Origin: Coptis chinensis
Taxonomy: Eukaryota; Streptophyta; Magnoliopsida; Ranunculales; Ranunculaceae
Direction: 5' to 3'
NCBI GenBank assembly: GCA_015680905.1
Contig: CM027381.1
Span: 1,441,501-1,505,500, forward strand
Length of the DNA: 64,000 nucleotides
Shown here: in pieces, positions 48,426 through 59,456 of the stretch
How positions within the stretch are numbered: position 1 is the first letter of the stretch
Layout: each line of letters begins with the position of its first letter
Translations under genes and position numbers: made by a program
The notes under the pieces: model-generated
Told to the model about the DNA's origin: nothing
Database searches by the model: none
Seen by the model: only the letters and a program-made list of their open reading frames with translations

Positions 48426-48925
48426 TTGCCTTAAAGCATGAAAATCAATGAAGACGATGATCTCCTCCTCTTTCTCTCCCCAAAGCTTTTGCCTTAGTTT
48501 CTCTTAAAATCCTAAGGTTTACTTAGAATAAGAGATTATAAGTTGTACCCACATTTTTGTTATTTAGCCCAATAAAATTGGTCTAGAGACCCCCAAATCA
48601 TTTCTAGATGGTTTAAAACTTTTAGCGATTGCCCCCTATTTTGAGTATTGGTAAATTAGTGATTGCCCCCTGTTTTGAAGATTGGTTTAATGATACCCCC
48701 TACATACTAATTTAATTCGGATTACCCCCCACATTCTAACTTCGCATAAGTCAAACAGTTAGTTGACTTCATTGACTGTGGTCAAGATTTCAGGCAAATG
48801 ATACATGTCTTGTATCATCGTGTTACACGTCATGTATCATCGTGATACATGTCACGTACCATTGTGTAAGAGGGTGATACATGTCATATATCATGATGAT
48901 ACATGACGTGTATCATCCGCCACAT
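48426..48925. repeat. End of the 41210 LTR-like sequence, then a CCCCC-rich, palindrome-rich element
   Basis: 48426-48640 continues the sequence split by Copia-1. From about 48640, GATTGCCCCCT, GATACCCCCTAC and GGATTACCCCCCAC recur, in the style of the long-arm MITE family. From 48800 to 48920 the words GATACATG, TGTATCAT and CATGTATC alternate as overlapping inverted repeats. A second arm was not found, so it may be half an element. Confidence 0.4.
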
Positions 48926-49140
48926 GAATTCGCTTTAAGAGGTCGCGGACCATGAATGAGAAACGTGGTAGTACACCTCAGAGTAAGAGAGATTGTACAC
49001 CGTTTGGAGCATATGATCGCCGTTATATTTGTATGCAAATGCTTGTGCGGAATTAATGTTCTTTGTTAAAACTCACGTATTATTTGTGCAACCTCTAATA
49101 TGAAAGTTTCAGGTTACAGAAAAATAGAAAGATGAAGAGA
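48926..49140. other. Unassigned
   Basis: No coding, repeat or terminal signature seen. Confidence 0.4.
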
Positions 49141-49156
49141 TGGAAATGAGCTGCTT

Positions 49157-49650
49157 CTAAGCCAGAGAACGGAGGGGGGATGAACCCTCCGCTGACACGA
49201 TGTCCGAATTCAACTTGGGGGCAAACTGAGTTGCCCGGACAAACTCAACGCCCCCCAACATCTCCATAGTCAACTTGGGGGCAAACTGAGTTGTCTGGGC
49301 AAACTCAGCGGCCCCCAACATCTCCATAGTCAACCTGGGGGCAAACTGAGTTGCCCGGGCAAACTCAGCGGCCCCCAACATCTCCATAGTCAACTTAGAG
49401 GCAAACGGAGTTACCCAGGCGAACTCAGCGGCCTCCAACATCTCCATAGTCAACTTGGGGGCAAACTCAGTGACCCCCAACATCGCCATATTCAACTTGG
49501 GGGCAAATTTAGCTGCCCCCAACATCTCCAAGGCAGTGGGGGGGATGCGCCCTTTGCGGATGATGAGGTCCAAATTTAACTTGGGGGCAAACTGAGCTGC
49601 CCCCAACATCTCCGAGGCAGCAGGGGGGAGGAGCCCTTCGCGGACCCTCG
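49157..49650. repeat. 60-bp tandem array, open on - as a 20-residue periodic frame
   Basis: TCTCCATAGT followed by CAACYTGGGGGCAAACTGAG recurs exactly every 60 bp at 49261, 49321 and 49381, with shorter variants to about 49620. Because 60 is a multiple of three, the - strand stays open for 150 codons (49609-49157) with repeated LTMEMLGAAEFA units. It is most likely a non-coding satellite-like array of a Tat 3' UTR rather than a protein gene. Confidence 0.85.
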
Positions 49651-50270
49651 TGTCTGAATCAAACAGGGGGCAGGCTGAGCTGTTCCCAGATGTTTGTTAC
49701 GGAAGAGAGGGGTTCAGTTGCCATATTAGAGATATCTTGATTTGTTTAGTTTGTCTAGTCAATGTTAGTTTGGTACGCTAGCGATCTGGAATTCATCAAT
49801 CCTTTGTTTATGCGTGTAGTTGGAATATGTAGGGTTAGACGGTTTTGTTGAAGTCGTTTTGGTCATGTGGAGATGTACGTATGTTAGTTGCATTATATAA
49901 GTCTTTATTAGGGTTTTTGGAAAGGTTGTTTGTATACTTATAGTTTTAGCTCATTCAAGGATTGGTTACTTAACTTAGCTGGCATTGGTCGAGATGGTAA
50001 AGTAGCCAGTTCTATGAATCAGTATATCTTTCGTAGTTGAGTTTACAACTGAGATATGAGGTTTTATATGTGGTTTGGTTGTATCCTTATTAAATTTTCA
50101 GGTTATGACAGGTTATTATGTTTGTGAAATGTGGAAAATACAGAGGAGACGCTGCCAAATTTTTTCCAGAAAGGTCACGTCTTAGGTATATTTGTTTGAG
50201 TTTTGGAGCGCTATAGGTCAAGGTCTTCTCGGGTCTGCCGTCTTCATTGACGGACCCAAGAGGGGGCATC

Positions 50271-50903
50271 TGTGTGAGTCATATTCATGACCACTAACAT
50301 CACATGTAGAAGGGTCGGAGGAGTACACAGAGAGAAAATAGAAAAGCAGAGGAATATAATCCGGAGAGGGGCAAGAGAGAGACAAGTGGGCCTTGTATGA
50401 TATTGGGCCAAAGGGATGGGCCCAATAGCAAGAGGCCCAAGGACTTTGACCTAATAGAAAAGAGGAAAAGAGAGAGAAAAAGAAAAGGCAAAGGGCGACA
50501 GTGAGGGGAGATGAATGAAAGAGGAGAACTACGAGACAGCTTGATCCCCCGGGAAGTCGAGGGTACGTAAGCAGCCCCAAATGGGTTGAACTGAGAGGTT
50601 CAAAAAGAAAGGAGTCTCATCTTCATGAAGAGACCAAGGAGAGAGGAGAGAGAGGAGATGTGAGGTTAAAGGGTATAAATTAGGTCCACACACTTGGCTT
50701 GGGTGAGTTTGAGGTTTGGTCACTCTCGTTTGGCATGTGAATGTTATTCTCTACGACTCTTCATGATCTAAGTGCGGTTATGGAATTAACGTGTTGTCGA
50801 TCAACATTGTTAGTGAAAGTTGGGTTAGGTTCTGGCTGACTTGGAAACATTCCTTTTTCTCTCTCACTAATATATTTAGCTAACTAACCAACACTAGTTT
50901 CAA
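50271..50903 (+). repeat. LTR of the second Tat element (3' end approximate)
   Basis: It starts TGTGTGAGTC just after the polypurine tract; TATAAAT is at 50674-50680. The end is placed at ACCAACA (50903). No partner LTR is present. Confidence 0.5.
50674..50680 (+). promoter_or_regulatory. TATA box of the second Tat LTR
   Basis: TATAAAT in AAAGGGTATAAATTAGG, about 400 bp into the LTR. Confidence 0.5.
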
Positions 50904-50969
50904 GCTTTTGAATGGCTTGGAAATTCACTCGTGTAGCACTTTGTGCGGCTCACAATGTCTGTTGCATTT

Positions 50970-52018
50970 TTAGCATAAATTTTTGGGTGGTCTCTGAAAC
51001 TTTGATGTATTTTGTATCAATTGTGTAAGAGCATCTTCTACTGGTGATGGTTTTGGAGGTTGAGTCATATATTGTTGTATTGGGTTGGGGTTAACACTTG
51101 GACCTCCTTGATGTATACCCTTGGACCACGAAAGATTCGGGTGATTCCTCCAGCCTGGATTATATGTGTTGGAAAATGGATTATTTTCTGACTTTTGGTA
51201 AGTGTTAAAGGCATTAACTTGTTTAGTCACGCCAGGGCAATTATCAATTACATGGTCAAGGCTATCACATAAAACACAACCATGAGTCTCAATATTATTA
51301 ATCGGAGCAAGAGATTTTGTCTCCTCAAAGGCATCAACTCTTCTAATAAGGGAAGCCATTCTAGCACTTATATCAAGATCCTTATCAACATAAAACAAAC
51401 CATTCTTACCAGTGTTATTAGCAACTTTCTTAGGCTCATGAACGGTTTCCCACTGTTGAACCTTTTCAGCAACTTCCTCTAAAAATGACCAAGCATTGTC
51501 TTCATTTTTATCACAAAAGTCCCAAGTACTCATGGACTCAAGCATCGCCTTAGCATTAAAATCTAGACCTTCATAAAAAATCTGCACTAGCCTACCTTTT
51601 TCAAAACCATGATTGGGACACTGCAGGAGTGTGTCTTTAGACCTTTCTATGCCTTTCCAGAAAGACTCCAACTCATTTTGGCAAAAAGAAGATATAATTT
51701 TTCGAAATGCAGTTGCCTTATGGTGAGGGAAAAAAGTTTTAATTTTAAAAACACAATGCTTAACTTTTCCCAAGTTATGATAGAATTAGACCGAAGACTA
51801 TGAAACCAACTCTTTGCTTTTTTTTTAAGAGAAAATGGGAATAATTTTAATTTCAATGCTTTTTCACTCAATTGTTGGAGCTTAACAGTTCCACAAATAT
51901 CTTCAAATTCTCTTATATGAAGGTGTGGATCTTCCTCTTCTATTCCCCTAAATTTGGGAAGTAGCCCAAGTAGATTGGGCTTTAGTTCAAAGTGATTTGC
52001 ATTGGTCTGTGGTGGCAC
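50970..52018 (-). pseudogene. Athila-type gag relic
   Basis: MPPQTNANHFELKPNLLG leads into LLPKFRGIEEEDPHLHIREF and LKLFPFSLKKKAKSWFHSL (gag core). A frameshift near 51760 leads to FCQNELESFWKGIERSKDTL, QCPNHGFEKGRLVQIFYEGL, and a knuckle-like CVLCDSLDHVIDNCPG. It is clearly the same superfamily as gag of elements A and B but a different family. No LTRs or primer site were found at either side; it is truncated. Confidence 0.8.
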
Positions 52019-53040
52019 AATACAAGATTGTCAACTAGTTCTAGTAGGGTAATTGAAATCCTTACTGGATCTAACTTGATTATTAACTGGCCCATTATTG
52101 CCTGGAGGAACATTACGACTATTAAGATTATTTTCAGCTATCTCGACAAAAATCAAAATATTACCAACAAAAGTTATGAGTGTTTCTAACTCGGTTGGAT
52201 TCCTAAGTATTTTATGAAAAGTACGTTCAATCTCGGGGTCAAATTGTATAAATTATGTTTCTTAGACCGAGTTTTGACTATACACTACTTCTATTCTTTT
52301 TCAGATCAAACTACTAGTTTCACCACTAAAATCTTACCAAACCAACAGCCATGCCACTTAAGAATAAAGGGAGGTTGTCCGTGCGTACACGTTCCTTAAT
52401 TAAATAACCTCAATCCTTAAAGTTTTTTAGACACCGTTTAGTATGGAAAGAATTCAGTGAATTTGGTAGCAATTATTTCATCCAAAGGGGTCCTAAAAAA
52501 ATATATTTATTTTATGCAAAAAAAAAAAAAAAAAAAACCATCAAAGATTACCGGGTTCTGGTTGCTAAAATACTCCAAAAAAAAAAAAAAATCTAGAAAA
52601 TCGCAACTTGTTCAAAGATGCTCCTATCAGCTTAATCGGAATTTTAGAAGTTTGTCTACTCGACAGAAAAAAAAATAAAAATAAAAATAAAAATAGTGAT
52701 ATTAGCTATTTTCAGTATCTTTAGTAAATTTAAATTTACTTTAACTTTACGTGCTAAAACTCAATGATTCCTTGCTCACTGTTTTTTTGGTTTTTCTAGT
52801 TCGATAGGGATTTCGTTCCAACTCCTAAGACAAGAATCTATGCTATCACAACTAAAATTTATCCCTTAGGGGAGCTAAGTGAGAAGGATTTATTAGATAG
52901 ATTTCTATTTCCTAAAAGTGAAATACTACACAATTTATCTAGAGATCACAAGTTGTTTTCTTAAATGAGATAGATAGAGAAAGATAGGGAAAGGATTAAC
53001 TCCACTCATGCAGGAATTAGTACATCTACTTAGGAATTCA
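52019..53040. other. AT-rich stretch with poly-A runs
   Basis: Runs of 14-19 A at about 52518 and 52576, and (ATAAAA)n at 52672-52692. No gene or terminal repeat recognised. Confidence 0.4.
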
Positions 53041-53053
53041 AATCACTACATCT

Positions 53054-53460
53054 CTAATCCGTTTTTGGTTCGTCGGAAACCCCATAACGGACTCGAGTCT
53101 TGATCCCTAGCACCATATACTTATCTCTATTCCAGTTGTTTCGTATATATGTTACTTTCCATCTTGTTTGTTTTCTCTTTTCTGAGGATAACACCTTGTG
53201 CTCATAGTCGATATATGGATACAAAGAGGGCAAGAAAGGTTTCAAAGCCTTGGTGTCCTCCAGCTTCCTGAATTGTTTCTGTAACATGGATTCAAAAAGT
53301 GGACAAAGCCCTCAAAATAATTCACCGGCATAAATTGTGCCCTCCAAAGATTTGGTTCATGTATAACCAAACCCAAACACGTTACTGAGGTAGTCACGCA
53401 GATTGCTGACCTAGGTTTACTCAAAGGAGTTACCAAGCAAGAAGTAAATAAACTTAACAA
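53054..53460 (-). other. Unidentified - strand exon-like frames
   Basis: Two overlapping frames: 53460-53242 with RAQFMPVNYFEGFVHFLN, and 53287-53054 with FRKLEDTKALKPFLPSLYPY. The amino-acid make-up is protein-like, but I cannot name a family. They may be exon fragments of a captured gene next to the bestrophin fragment. Confidence 0.25.
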
Positions 53461-53481
53461 ATATATACAGTTATCTGTACG

Positions 53482-53485
<4 letters not shown>

Positions 53486-53514
<29 letters not shown>
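53486..53514. repeat. (TA)n microsatellite
   Basis: About 14 uninterrupted TA units. Confidence 0.95.
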
Positions 53515-53521
<7 letters not shown>

Positions 53522-53733
53522 AATCGTCTGTATAGATAAATGCATATGGATACTGTGATGCATGTATACATGAATCAATATAACCATCAAACAAAATGTA
53601 GTGAGAAGGAGATAAAAGAATGCCTCACAGAGATTCACAAAATGAAAATGAATAAATAGCATAAGAAAGCATAGGATGCACTCTGAACGTAATTAAGTAA
53701 AACGTAATGCAAAATTGTTAAAGAGAAACATAC

Positions 53734-54412
53734 TTCCTCAATGCAGAACAAGGAGGCCGTGCTAATAAAAGTAGCAGGGACAACGATCCACCTGCAGTCG
53801 TCCCAGAGTATGACCGGAAAGGTGAGATGCGAAAGCACTAAAAACCTTGAGGTCAAGCGAGTGTAAGAGAGAGGAATTGGGATACCAATGAGCTGTTCAC
53901 ATAGAGCAATTCCTTCATGAAAACAAGTAAATTTGGATTCCTGCAATACATTGAACCTACTATAAGCCAAAGCATATTAAAATCATATGACTATAATGAA
54001 GTGCTTTGCTAGGGCAAGATGGATATACCAAGAGGTCTCGCTTTGAATCCTCCGAAGGTAGCATTTTAAGGCTCTAAGAAATGAATTCTATGATGCAGCG
54101 TGGACGATCCTTTGAGTCAAGAACAATGGCTAAGTCATCTTCTTCAAGCAAATCCTTCAGGTCTTGGGCAATATCTGCGCCATAAATCACATGACACTAC
54201 AAAGAGAGTGGTTAACAGACGGAAAGAAACAAAGAAAGAACGCAGATAACACTAGTAGAATATAGTACCTTAAATTTCTTAGTCAGGTCTCTTAGAGATA
54301 AAAACCATCGTCGAAATCGTTTCTGAGTTGGTGCGAGAGGTGAAGAGAGGGCAATATACACGAAGAGATAGTGGAGAGGCGAGATAGTTGGGATTAGAAT
54401 GGCAGTTGCCAT
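53734..54412 (-). pseudogene. Fragment of a chloroplast bestrophin-like (VCCN1-type, UPF0187) chloride channel gene
   Basis: Three exons on -. Exon 3 (53940-53734, 69 codons) holds FHEGIALCEQLIGIPIPLSY, RLTSRFLVL and WIVVPATFISTASLFCIEE, diagnostic of plant VCCN channels of the thylakoid membrane. Exon 2 (54196-54029, 56 codons) holds CHVIYGADIAQDLKDLLEED and RPRCIIEFIS, then a TAG (54074-54076) in place of glutamine. Exon 1 (54412-54269) starts MATAILIPTIS and has no clear match. All introns have GT/AG ends and exon lengths are multiples of three. The membrane-spanning N-terminal part and the last exon (after CIEE) are missing, so it is a truncated copy, not a working channel. Confidence 0.8.
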
Positions 54413-54499
54413 CGTGAGTTCGTGCTAGTCATGAGAGAGTACTGTAGAGCGGGACTTCAACTTTTTGGGACTTCTATTTTTTTTGGGATTTCTGTTTTC

Positions 54500-54879
54500 T
54501 TTGCCAAATTTATTCTGAGATATTTGGTATAATAGCAATTTCATTTGAGTACCGAGATATTTGGTTTAATATCAATTATATCAGTTCAATGTTAGATAAA
54601 TTAAATTTCCTACTATATCAGTTCTACAATGGTGAGATAAATGAAATTTCCTATTATATCAGTTCCACAATGGTGAGATAAATGAAATTTCCTATTATAT
54701 CAGTTCCATACTACCAGTGGTAAAATATATATATATTTTATCTCGGTTAAGTAAGAGGCGAGATAACATATTTATACTTAGAGTTAGCACCTAAGTTATG
54801 GGACATATTATCTCATTTACAGGACATATTATCTCTCTTATCAACAGAACCGAGATAAAAACCCTTTTTTTTAGTAGTG
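54500..54879. mobile_element. CACTA transposon right terminus with subterminal repeats
   Basis: It ends TTTTTTTTAGTAGTG; reversed this is CACTACTAAAAAAAAGGG. Inside, GAGATAAATGAAATTTCC and ATATCAGTTCCA recur several times (54590-54720) along with TATCTCGG words. The other end was not found to the left, so the extent of the element and whether it contains the bestrophin fragment are open. Confidence 0.6.
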
Positions 54880-55313
54880 CTAATTTAATTTATACTCTAT
54901 TTAAAATGACTTAGCAACTAGAACAATAATAATTTAATATTTCTTTTTAGTGAAATTTCTAACTAATGAAAATAAAGCGAGAAAAATAATTGGTACTTAA
55001 ACGATTATAACTAAAGTCTAGGATTTCAAGGTTTCATCTATATAATTCACGCACAATTTTCTCAATTTCATTCATTTTATATAACTCAAATTAAACCATG
55101 GCTAGATGAATTTAATTCAGAAAATCTATCTTTACATACCAATACTAACGTAAATTGTAAACTTTAATTCCTCACCTTTTTAACCTTCAATAAATTAATT
55201 CTAACTATTGCATGGCAAAATAAGTACACACTATCAAAGGATTCAACCAAAGTATAATATGTCAAACTAAGAACACGCAATGAAAGATATTAATTAAGCA
55301 TTTAAAACTAAGG
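54880..55313. other. AT-rich, no feature
   Basis: No frame or repeat structure seen. Confidence 0.4.
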
Positions 55314-55739
55314 GGGTGTTTGGATCCTATTTATTTATTGCCAAAAAGTGTTTATTAGTGAAAAAATAAATGTGTTTGGTTTCTATTTTTAAAAAAAATA
55401 GTTTTTCATCCAAAAAACATTTTTTGGTCCCAAAAACTTGTTTTATGATAATTAGGTAAAACTTGTTTTTCAAGTTAAAAAACTATTTTTCTTTAAAGGA
55501 AACACTTTGGGTGCTAAAGGCAAATGAACTCTCCGGATGTTTTAGACTTTAGTGATTTATGCCCCGATTTGCCAAAATAATCGAGAAACATAGTGCGAAA
55601 TCTGATTTGATAAAATAGCTTTTAAGAAAAATCACAACCAAACATGTTTATTGAAAAACTGTTTTTAGAATAAATACTTTTTCATAAAAATGTTTTTTAA
55701 GAAAAAATAATTTTTTGAAAAAATGAGAACCAAACACCC
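55314..55739. mobile_element. hAT-type MITE, ~426 bp
   Basis: Ends GGGTGTTTGG and CCAAACACCC form terminal inverted repeats. Flanks ACTAAGG and ACTAAAGG look like an 8-bp duplication with one lost base. The interior is A/T-rich with AAAAACATTTTT-like inverted segments and no ORF. It belongs to the very common GGGTGTTTGG class of plant hAT MITEs. Confidence 0.7.
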
Positions 55740-55945
55740 ACTAAAGGTGTACTCTCGTAATTGGAACTAAAATTATTAGACATGCAAAACAATAATGAAT
55801 GAAGTTAAGAAAAATTGCACAATCATTATATTGACTACATCTTGAAATCCTAGAAAAGAAATTAAGCTAGAGACATGTAGAATAAGGAAGCTATATAAAT
55901 TTCATTCATAATGAAATAACTTACGTAAACTTCATCTTCTACAAT

Positions 55946-56250
55946 CACTACTAAAAAACAGTCAAGAAACAACGGCCCATAGCTGTTGTTTAAGAAGAAA
56001 ACATGTGCTATATTCCGTTGTTAGGCCCATCATAAAAACCGCTGTAGTTTTTGAAATACAACTTAACCGCCCGGGGCACTTGTAAAGTTTAAAAAACAAC
56101 GACGACTTTTAATACTTGTAAAATAACGACGGTCGTCAGCCCATGTTTCCCTTTAAATTTGTCCCACCTATTTTAGAATAGAACAACAGACTCAAGCCGT
56201 TGTTTATAGGAGAAATATTTCAGTGGTTCTTGCTATCATTTATTTATTTA
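55946..56250. mobile_element. CACTA transposon left terminus with subterminal repeats
   Basis: Starts CACTACTAAAAAACAGTC; AACAACGGC, ACGACG and CCGTTGTT words recur up to about 56210. The opposite end is not identified; the ORF at 56485-56829 probably belongs to it. Confidence 0.6.
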
Positions 56251-56484
56251 GCATATTTTTTTTTTCTTTTTGCTGTACCTGATAGAAACAAAATATATTC
56301 TTGTAAAGCTATAACTGAATAACAGTAACAAAATATAAAACAAGAACACGAACCTAAATCAAACAAAAACATTTTCATTGGATACTTGAAACTTTAACAA
56401 AAAAATCCCATCCAACAACTTGAACAAATCTTATCCTACAACTTTGTACATAACCAAGTCTTTCATATAAATTAAGAAAGTAGT

Positions 56485-56829
56485 TTAGATTATATTAGTA
56501 AAAGATTTAGGCCATGTAATAGAAGATCCCATGTCAATGTCACTAAAGGTATTTCCTTTAGCACCAAACAACTCAGCGTTAAATTCCAGGATCTCGTCCA
56601 CTATAATCCGATATGCATTCTCAGGTACATCCCCTCGATCACCAAGTATTCTTCCAATGGCAACCACTCTGCCCCCCATGCTTTGCAGCTCATACGTTTG
56701 TGCAGAACGTGATACCATTGGTCGCCTAGACAATGAATGACCAGTTGTCTGCGATGAACAAGATATGAAGTAATAAGAAAATCTCAATACAACAAATATG
56801 CCAAGTAGCAGTTTCATGTGTAAAATCAA
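56485..56829 (-). pseudogene. C-terminal fragment of a CACTA-encoded protein (DUF8039-like)
   Basis: 115 codons. The part after SRSAQTYELQ has GGRVVAIGRILGDRG, a central VDEILEFNAELFG and the end DIDMGSSITWPKSF. The pattern 'VA-G ... V-V--V ... D---S-I-WP' is that of the small domain near the C-terminus of En/Spm-related plant proteins. The N-terminal 40 residues are hydrophobic and likely intronic read-through. It lies next to a CACTA terminus. Confidence 0.4.
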
Positions 56830-57409
56830 GAGTTGTATAACAAATATATAGCAATATTATATATTTATAGTTAATAACTTCTTGTAGACTCAACAATAAA
56901 CAAGTAAACTTGGCAGCTTTATATATAAGCTGATAAGCAAGAGGGAATTAAAGCAAAAGAAACCAAGTCATTTACAACATCTTAAACACTAAAAGAAAAA
57001 GAAAGAAATCCAATGTACTAGGCATATAATCTAACCCCTCACCATCTACTTACCTCTACTTTCTTGATCTCCTAAGATCAAACTTACACTAATACAAGAA
57101 AAAGACTCACAAACAAGAAAGTGAAACTTTCAGAGCATAAAGGACACAGAGTAAAGAATGACAATAGTTAACAGCTCACCAAACTTAAACATATAAAAGA
57201 AAGCATGTTCCCTTTTGTTCTTTTGTTTGTTTTGAAACAAAACAAAATATATCAACATCCTCTCTACTCAATTAACCATGAATTTCATTCAAACAAGCAT
57301 CAACAATATTATATGGAACAACACCAAATGACTACTAACTGAAGCTTGAACCACTAATAGAGAGCATAAACAACAATGCCAATGACAGTCAGGATAGGAT
57401 GTTTAAAAA
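56830..57409. other. AT-rich, no feature
   Basis: Short chance frames only. Confidence 0.4.
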
Positions 57410-57866
57410 TAAATTACTGGACCATTCCCGATCCTCCTGCTTTCCTATGCACTAAGATCCTCATTCTAACGACTTAGCAACTCAGTTCCCGAGCAAGTTA
57501 AGATCGACCTCCTTTGTATGGAGAAGGTGAGGAAATTCCAAAATAGAGGCGACCGAGGGTGCCGCCTACTCTTTTTGATTATTTTGATAAGGCTTGAGAG
57601 TTGAAGGTTCCCCGCCTTCGGTAATCATAGAGCTTCTAGTACGAAATTATGCATTCTTTATCCGCATTCCAACTTTCGTTAGAAACGAATCTCACTAAGT
57701 TCTTACATAAGAAGTTCCTTCCCTTACTAGATATTAGACACAGGCTTCCTCTATCCCTTCGCGCGAGGTAACGAATGCTATGCCCCTTAGGTGCCTAAGC
57801 CTCCTGATCCTACTCCTGAGCTAAGTCTTTGTCTCAATGACTGGTAGATTGCTAAATTTCTTCCTT
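57410..57866. other. Possible organelle-derived (mitochondrial) insert
   Basis: Base composition is more even than in the neighbours and the wording (for example TTCGCGCGAGGTAACG, GGTTCCCCGCCTTCGG) resembles plant mitochondrial spacer DNA. It holds no gene I recognise. This is an impression, not an alignment. Confidence 0.3.
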
Positions 57867-57871
57867 GGCTT

Positions 57872-58140
57872 CACTACTAAAAAAAAGACTTATTATGACG
57901 ACTGTTTTTTTTTCTATCTTTACGGTTTTGTTAAAAACTATCAAGATTAGGGCTCTAGTGATATTTTTATGACATTTGTTGCAACATTACGTCATGTCTA
58001 ACACGAGTGTCAAGAAAATATGATGATTTTATGACGGGTTCTTTAAAACTATCAGGTTGGACCAGTTTTGTTATGACGGCTTTGCCTAATTATTGACGTC
58101 ATTAAGACAAACTTCATGAAAATTTATGACACAATATTGG
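57872..58140. mobile_element. CACTA transposon left terminus (third family)
   Basis: Starts CACTACTAAAAAAAAGACTT; TATGACG and CTATCA words recur to about 58130. No matching right end in the window. Confidence 0.55.
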
Positions 58141-59034
58141 TTAACCGCAAGTAGAATGGGTTAGTTACAACTTTATGTCCCGGGGAGGGTTTTGGGAGCC
58201 AAGCCCATTGAAGGCTGAACTGCTGAAGCGGTCATGACCGAGGCACTACCAAATCCCCTCTTCTTCAAAATTTTTTTTTGTCCCTCTCGAACTTCCATTC
58301 TCTCAAAATCCTACAAGCCTCCTAATCAATTAGACTATGTTCAATTAACGTTATACCCTAACCCATCTCTCGCCCCTTTGCTAGAGACGCCCATAGCAAC
58401 AACCAAGACTTCACTTCTCTACAATATTTCATAGCAATTAGTTTGATGAAATTAATGCATTTGTCCCGAGTCCTGAAAAATCGATTTCAGTTTGTATCAG
58501 GGATCGGTTGTATCCCAAATCTGAGGGCAACCAATGAACCCTGTGATTATATGTTCTTTTTTGGGAGGGAGCAAGCACTCAAGCGTCATGACTTAGAGAG
58601 AGGTTTAACCAAGAAGAAAAAATAAAAATCAAAGAACCATGTTGCTGTCAGTTTAGCAAAAAATATGAGGGTTTGGACATCTTATCCTTAAACCTTCATC
58701 TTTCCCTCCCTTTTTAGGATAGTTCTTGAACAACTTCGAAAGACTTTAAGTAAATAATGGATCTTTATGAATTTGAAAACCCAATTGAGAGAAACAACAC
58801 AGATCAGAGTAAGAGGGATGAAGTTCAACGTCCCCCACAAGGCGGCAGGAGCTTGCTGAAATGGCCAAGAGAACGACTTTAGTAGAAACTTTTCACTTAC
58901 CAACTCCGGAGAAAATGGGTGAGTATCCTTCTATCACTATCTCTCAAAAAGCTCTTGAAAGAGGACTTGAATACTGTAAGGTAGAATAGACCTTTCTAAA
59001 GTCTCCCTCGATCGAGTGCGAGTTCTTGCTAAAC
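58141..59034. other. Unassigned stretch
   Basis: Several short frames, none recognisable. A 41-codon frame at 58756-58881 (+) starts MDLYEFENPIERNN but has no family match I know. Could be interior of the CACTA element starting at 57872. Confidence 0.3.
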
Positions 59035-59428
59035 TGTAGGATTTTATCGATATCTCATGCATGATTCCTACGATATATACAATTACGTTATACCACATGC
59101 ATGAAATAGCGCAGCGGAAACAGAAGATCGTACCTTGGTCACAGCTTTCAATTTGAAGTTCCAAGCTTTGATCTATAGGAGAAGATGTTCTTGGCACACT
59201 CAAGATCTTCTTCTTCTTAACTTTGCTGGAGTCAAGTTCCAACCACGAACGGGAAGCAACCTTTTTCACGAACCAAGAACCCAAGAACTGACAATGGCTA
59301 GGGAGGATACCACCTATGGAATCTCCACAAATTACTGGCTTCTACTTTAGAAAATGTTGGAGGCTGCCATTAAAGGAGAGAGAGCTTTTCTTGTTGTTTG
59401 GATGATTAATATGTGAGAGGTGGGGGGT

Positions 59429-59440
59429 CTATTTATAGAG
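59429..59440 (-). promoter_or_regulatory. TATA box of the Copia-2 LTR
   Basis: On - CTCTATAAATAG, directly downstream of the 32-bp repeat array in transcription order. Confidence 0.7.
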
Positions 59441-59456
59441 GTTCCCACCTCCTCAA

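Larger units (their letters stand above)
49141..50903 (+). mobile_element. Second Tat-lineage 3' end (tandem array, 3' UTR, LTR)
   Basis: Same order as 2736-10467 but without the antisense ORF: minisatellite array, AT-rich 3' UTR, polypurine tract AAGAGGGGGCA (about 50259-50268), LTR from 50271. The array vocabulary (GGAGGGG, GATGA, CCTTTGCGGA) is shared with the first Tat element. Gag-pol is missing. Confidence 0.6.

Noticed and set aside
49157..49650. CRISPR-like array
   Set aside because: Units are contiguous 60-bp tandem repeats without unique spacers, in a plant retroelement 3' UTR.
58937..59284. 115-codon - frame
   Set aside because: Lies mostly within the Copia-2 LTR, which is non-coding; no domain.
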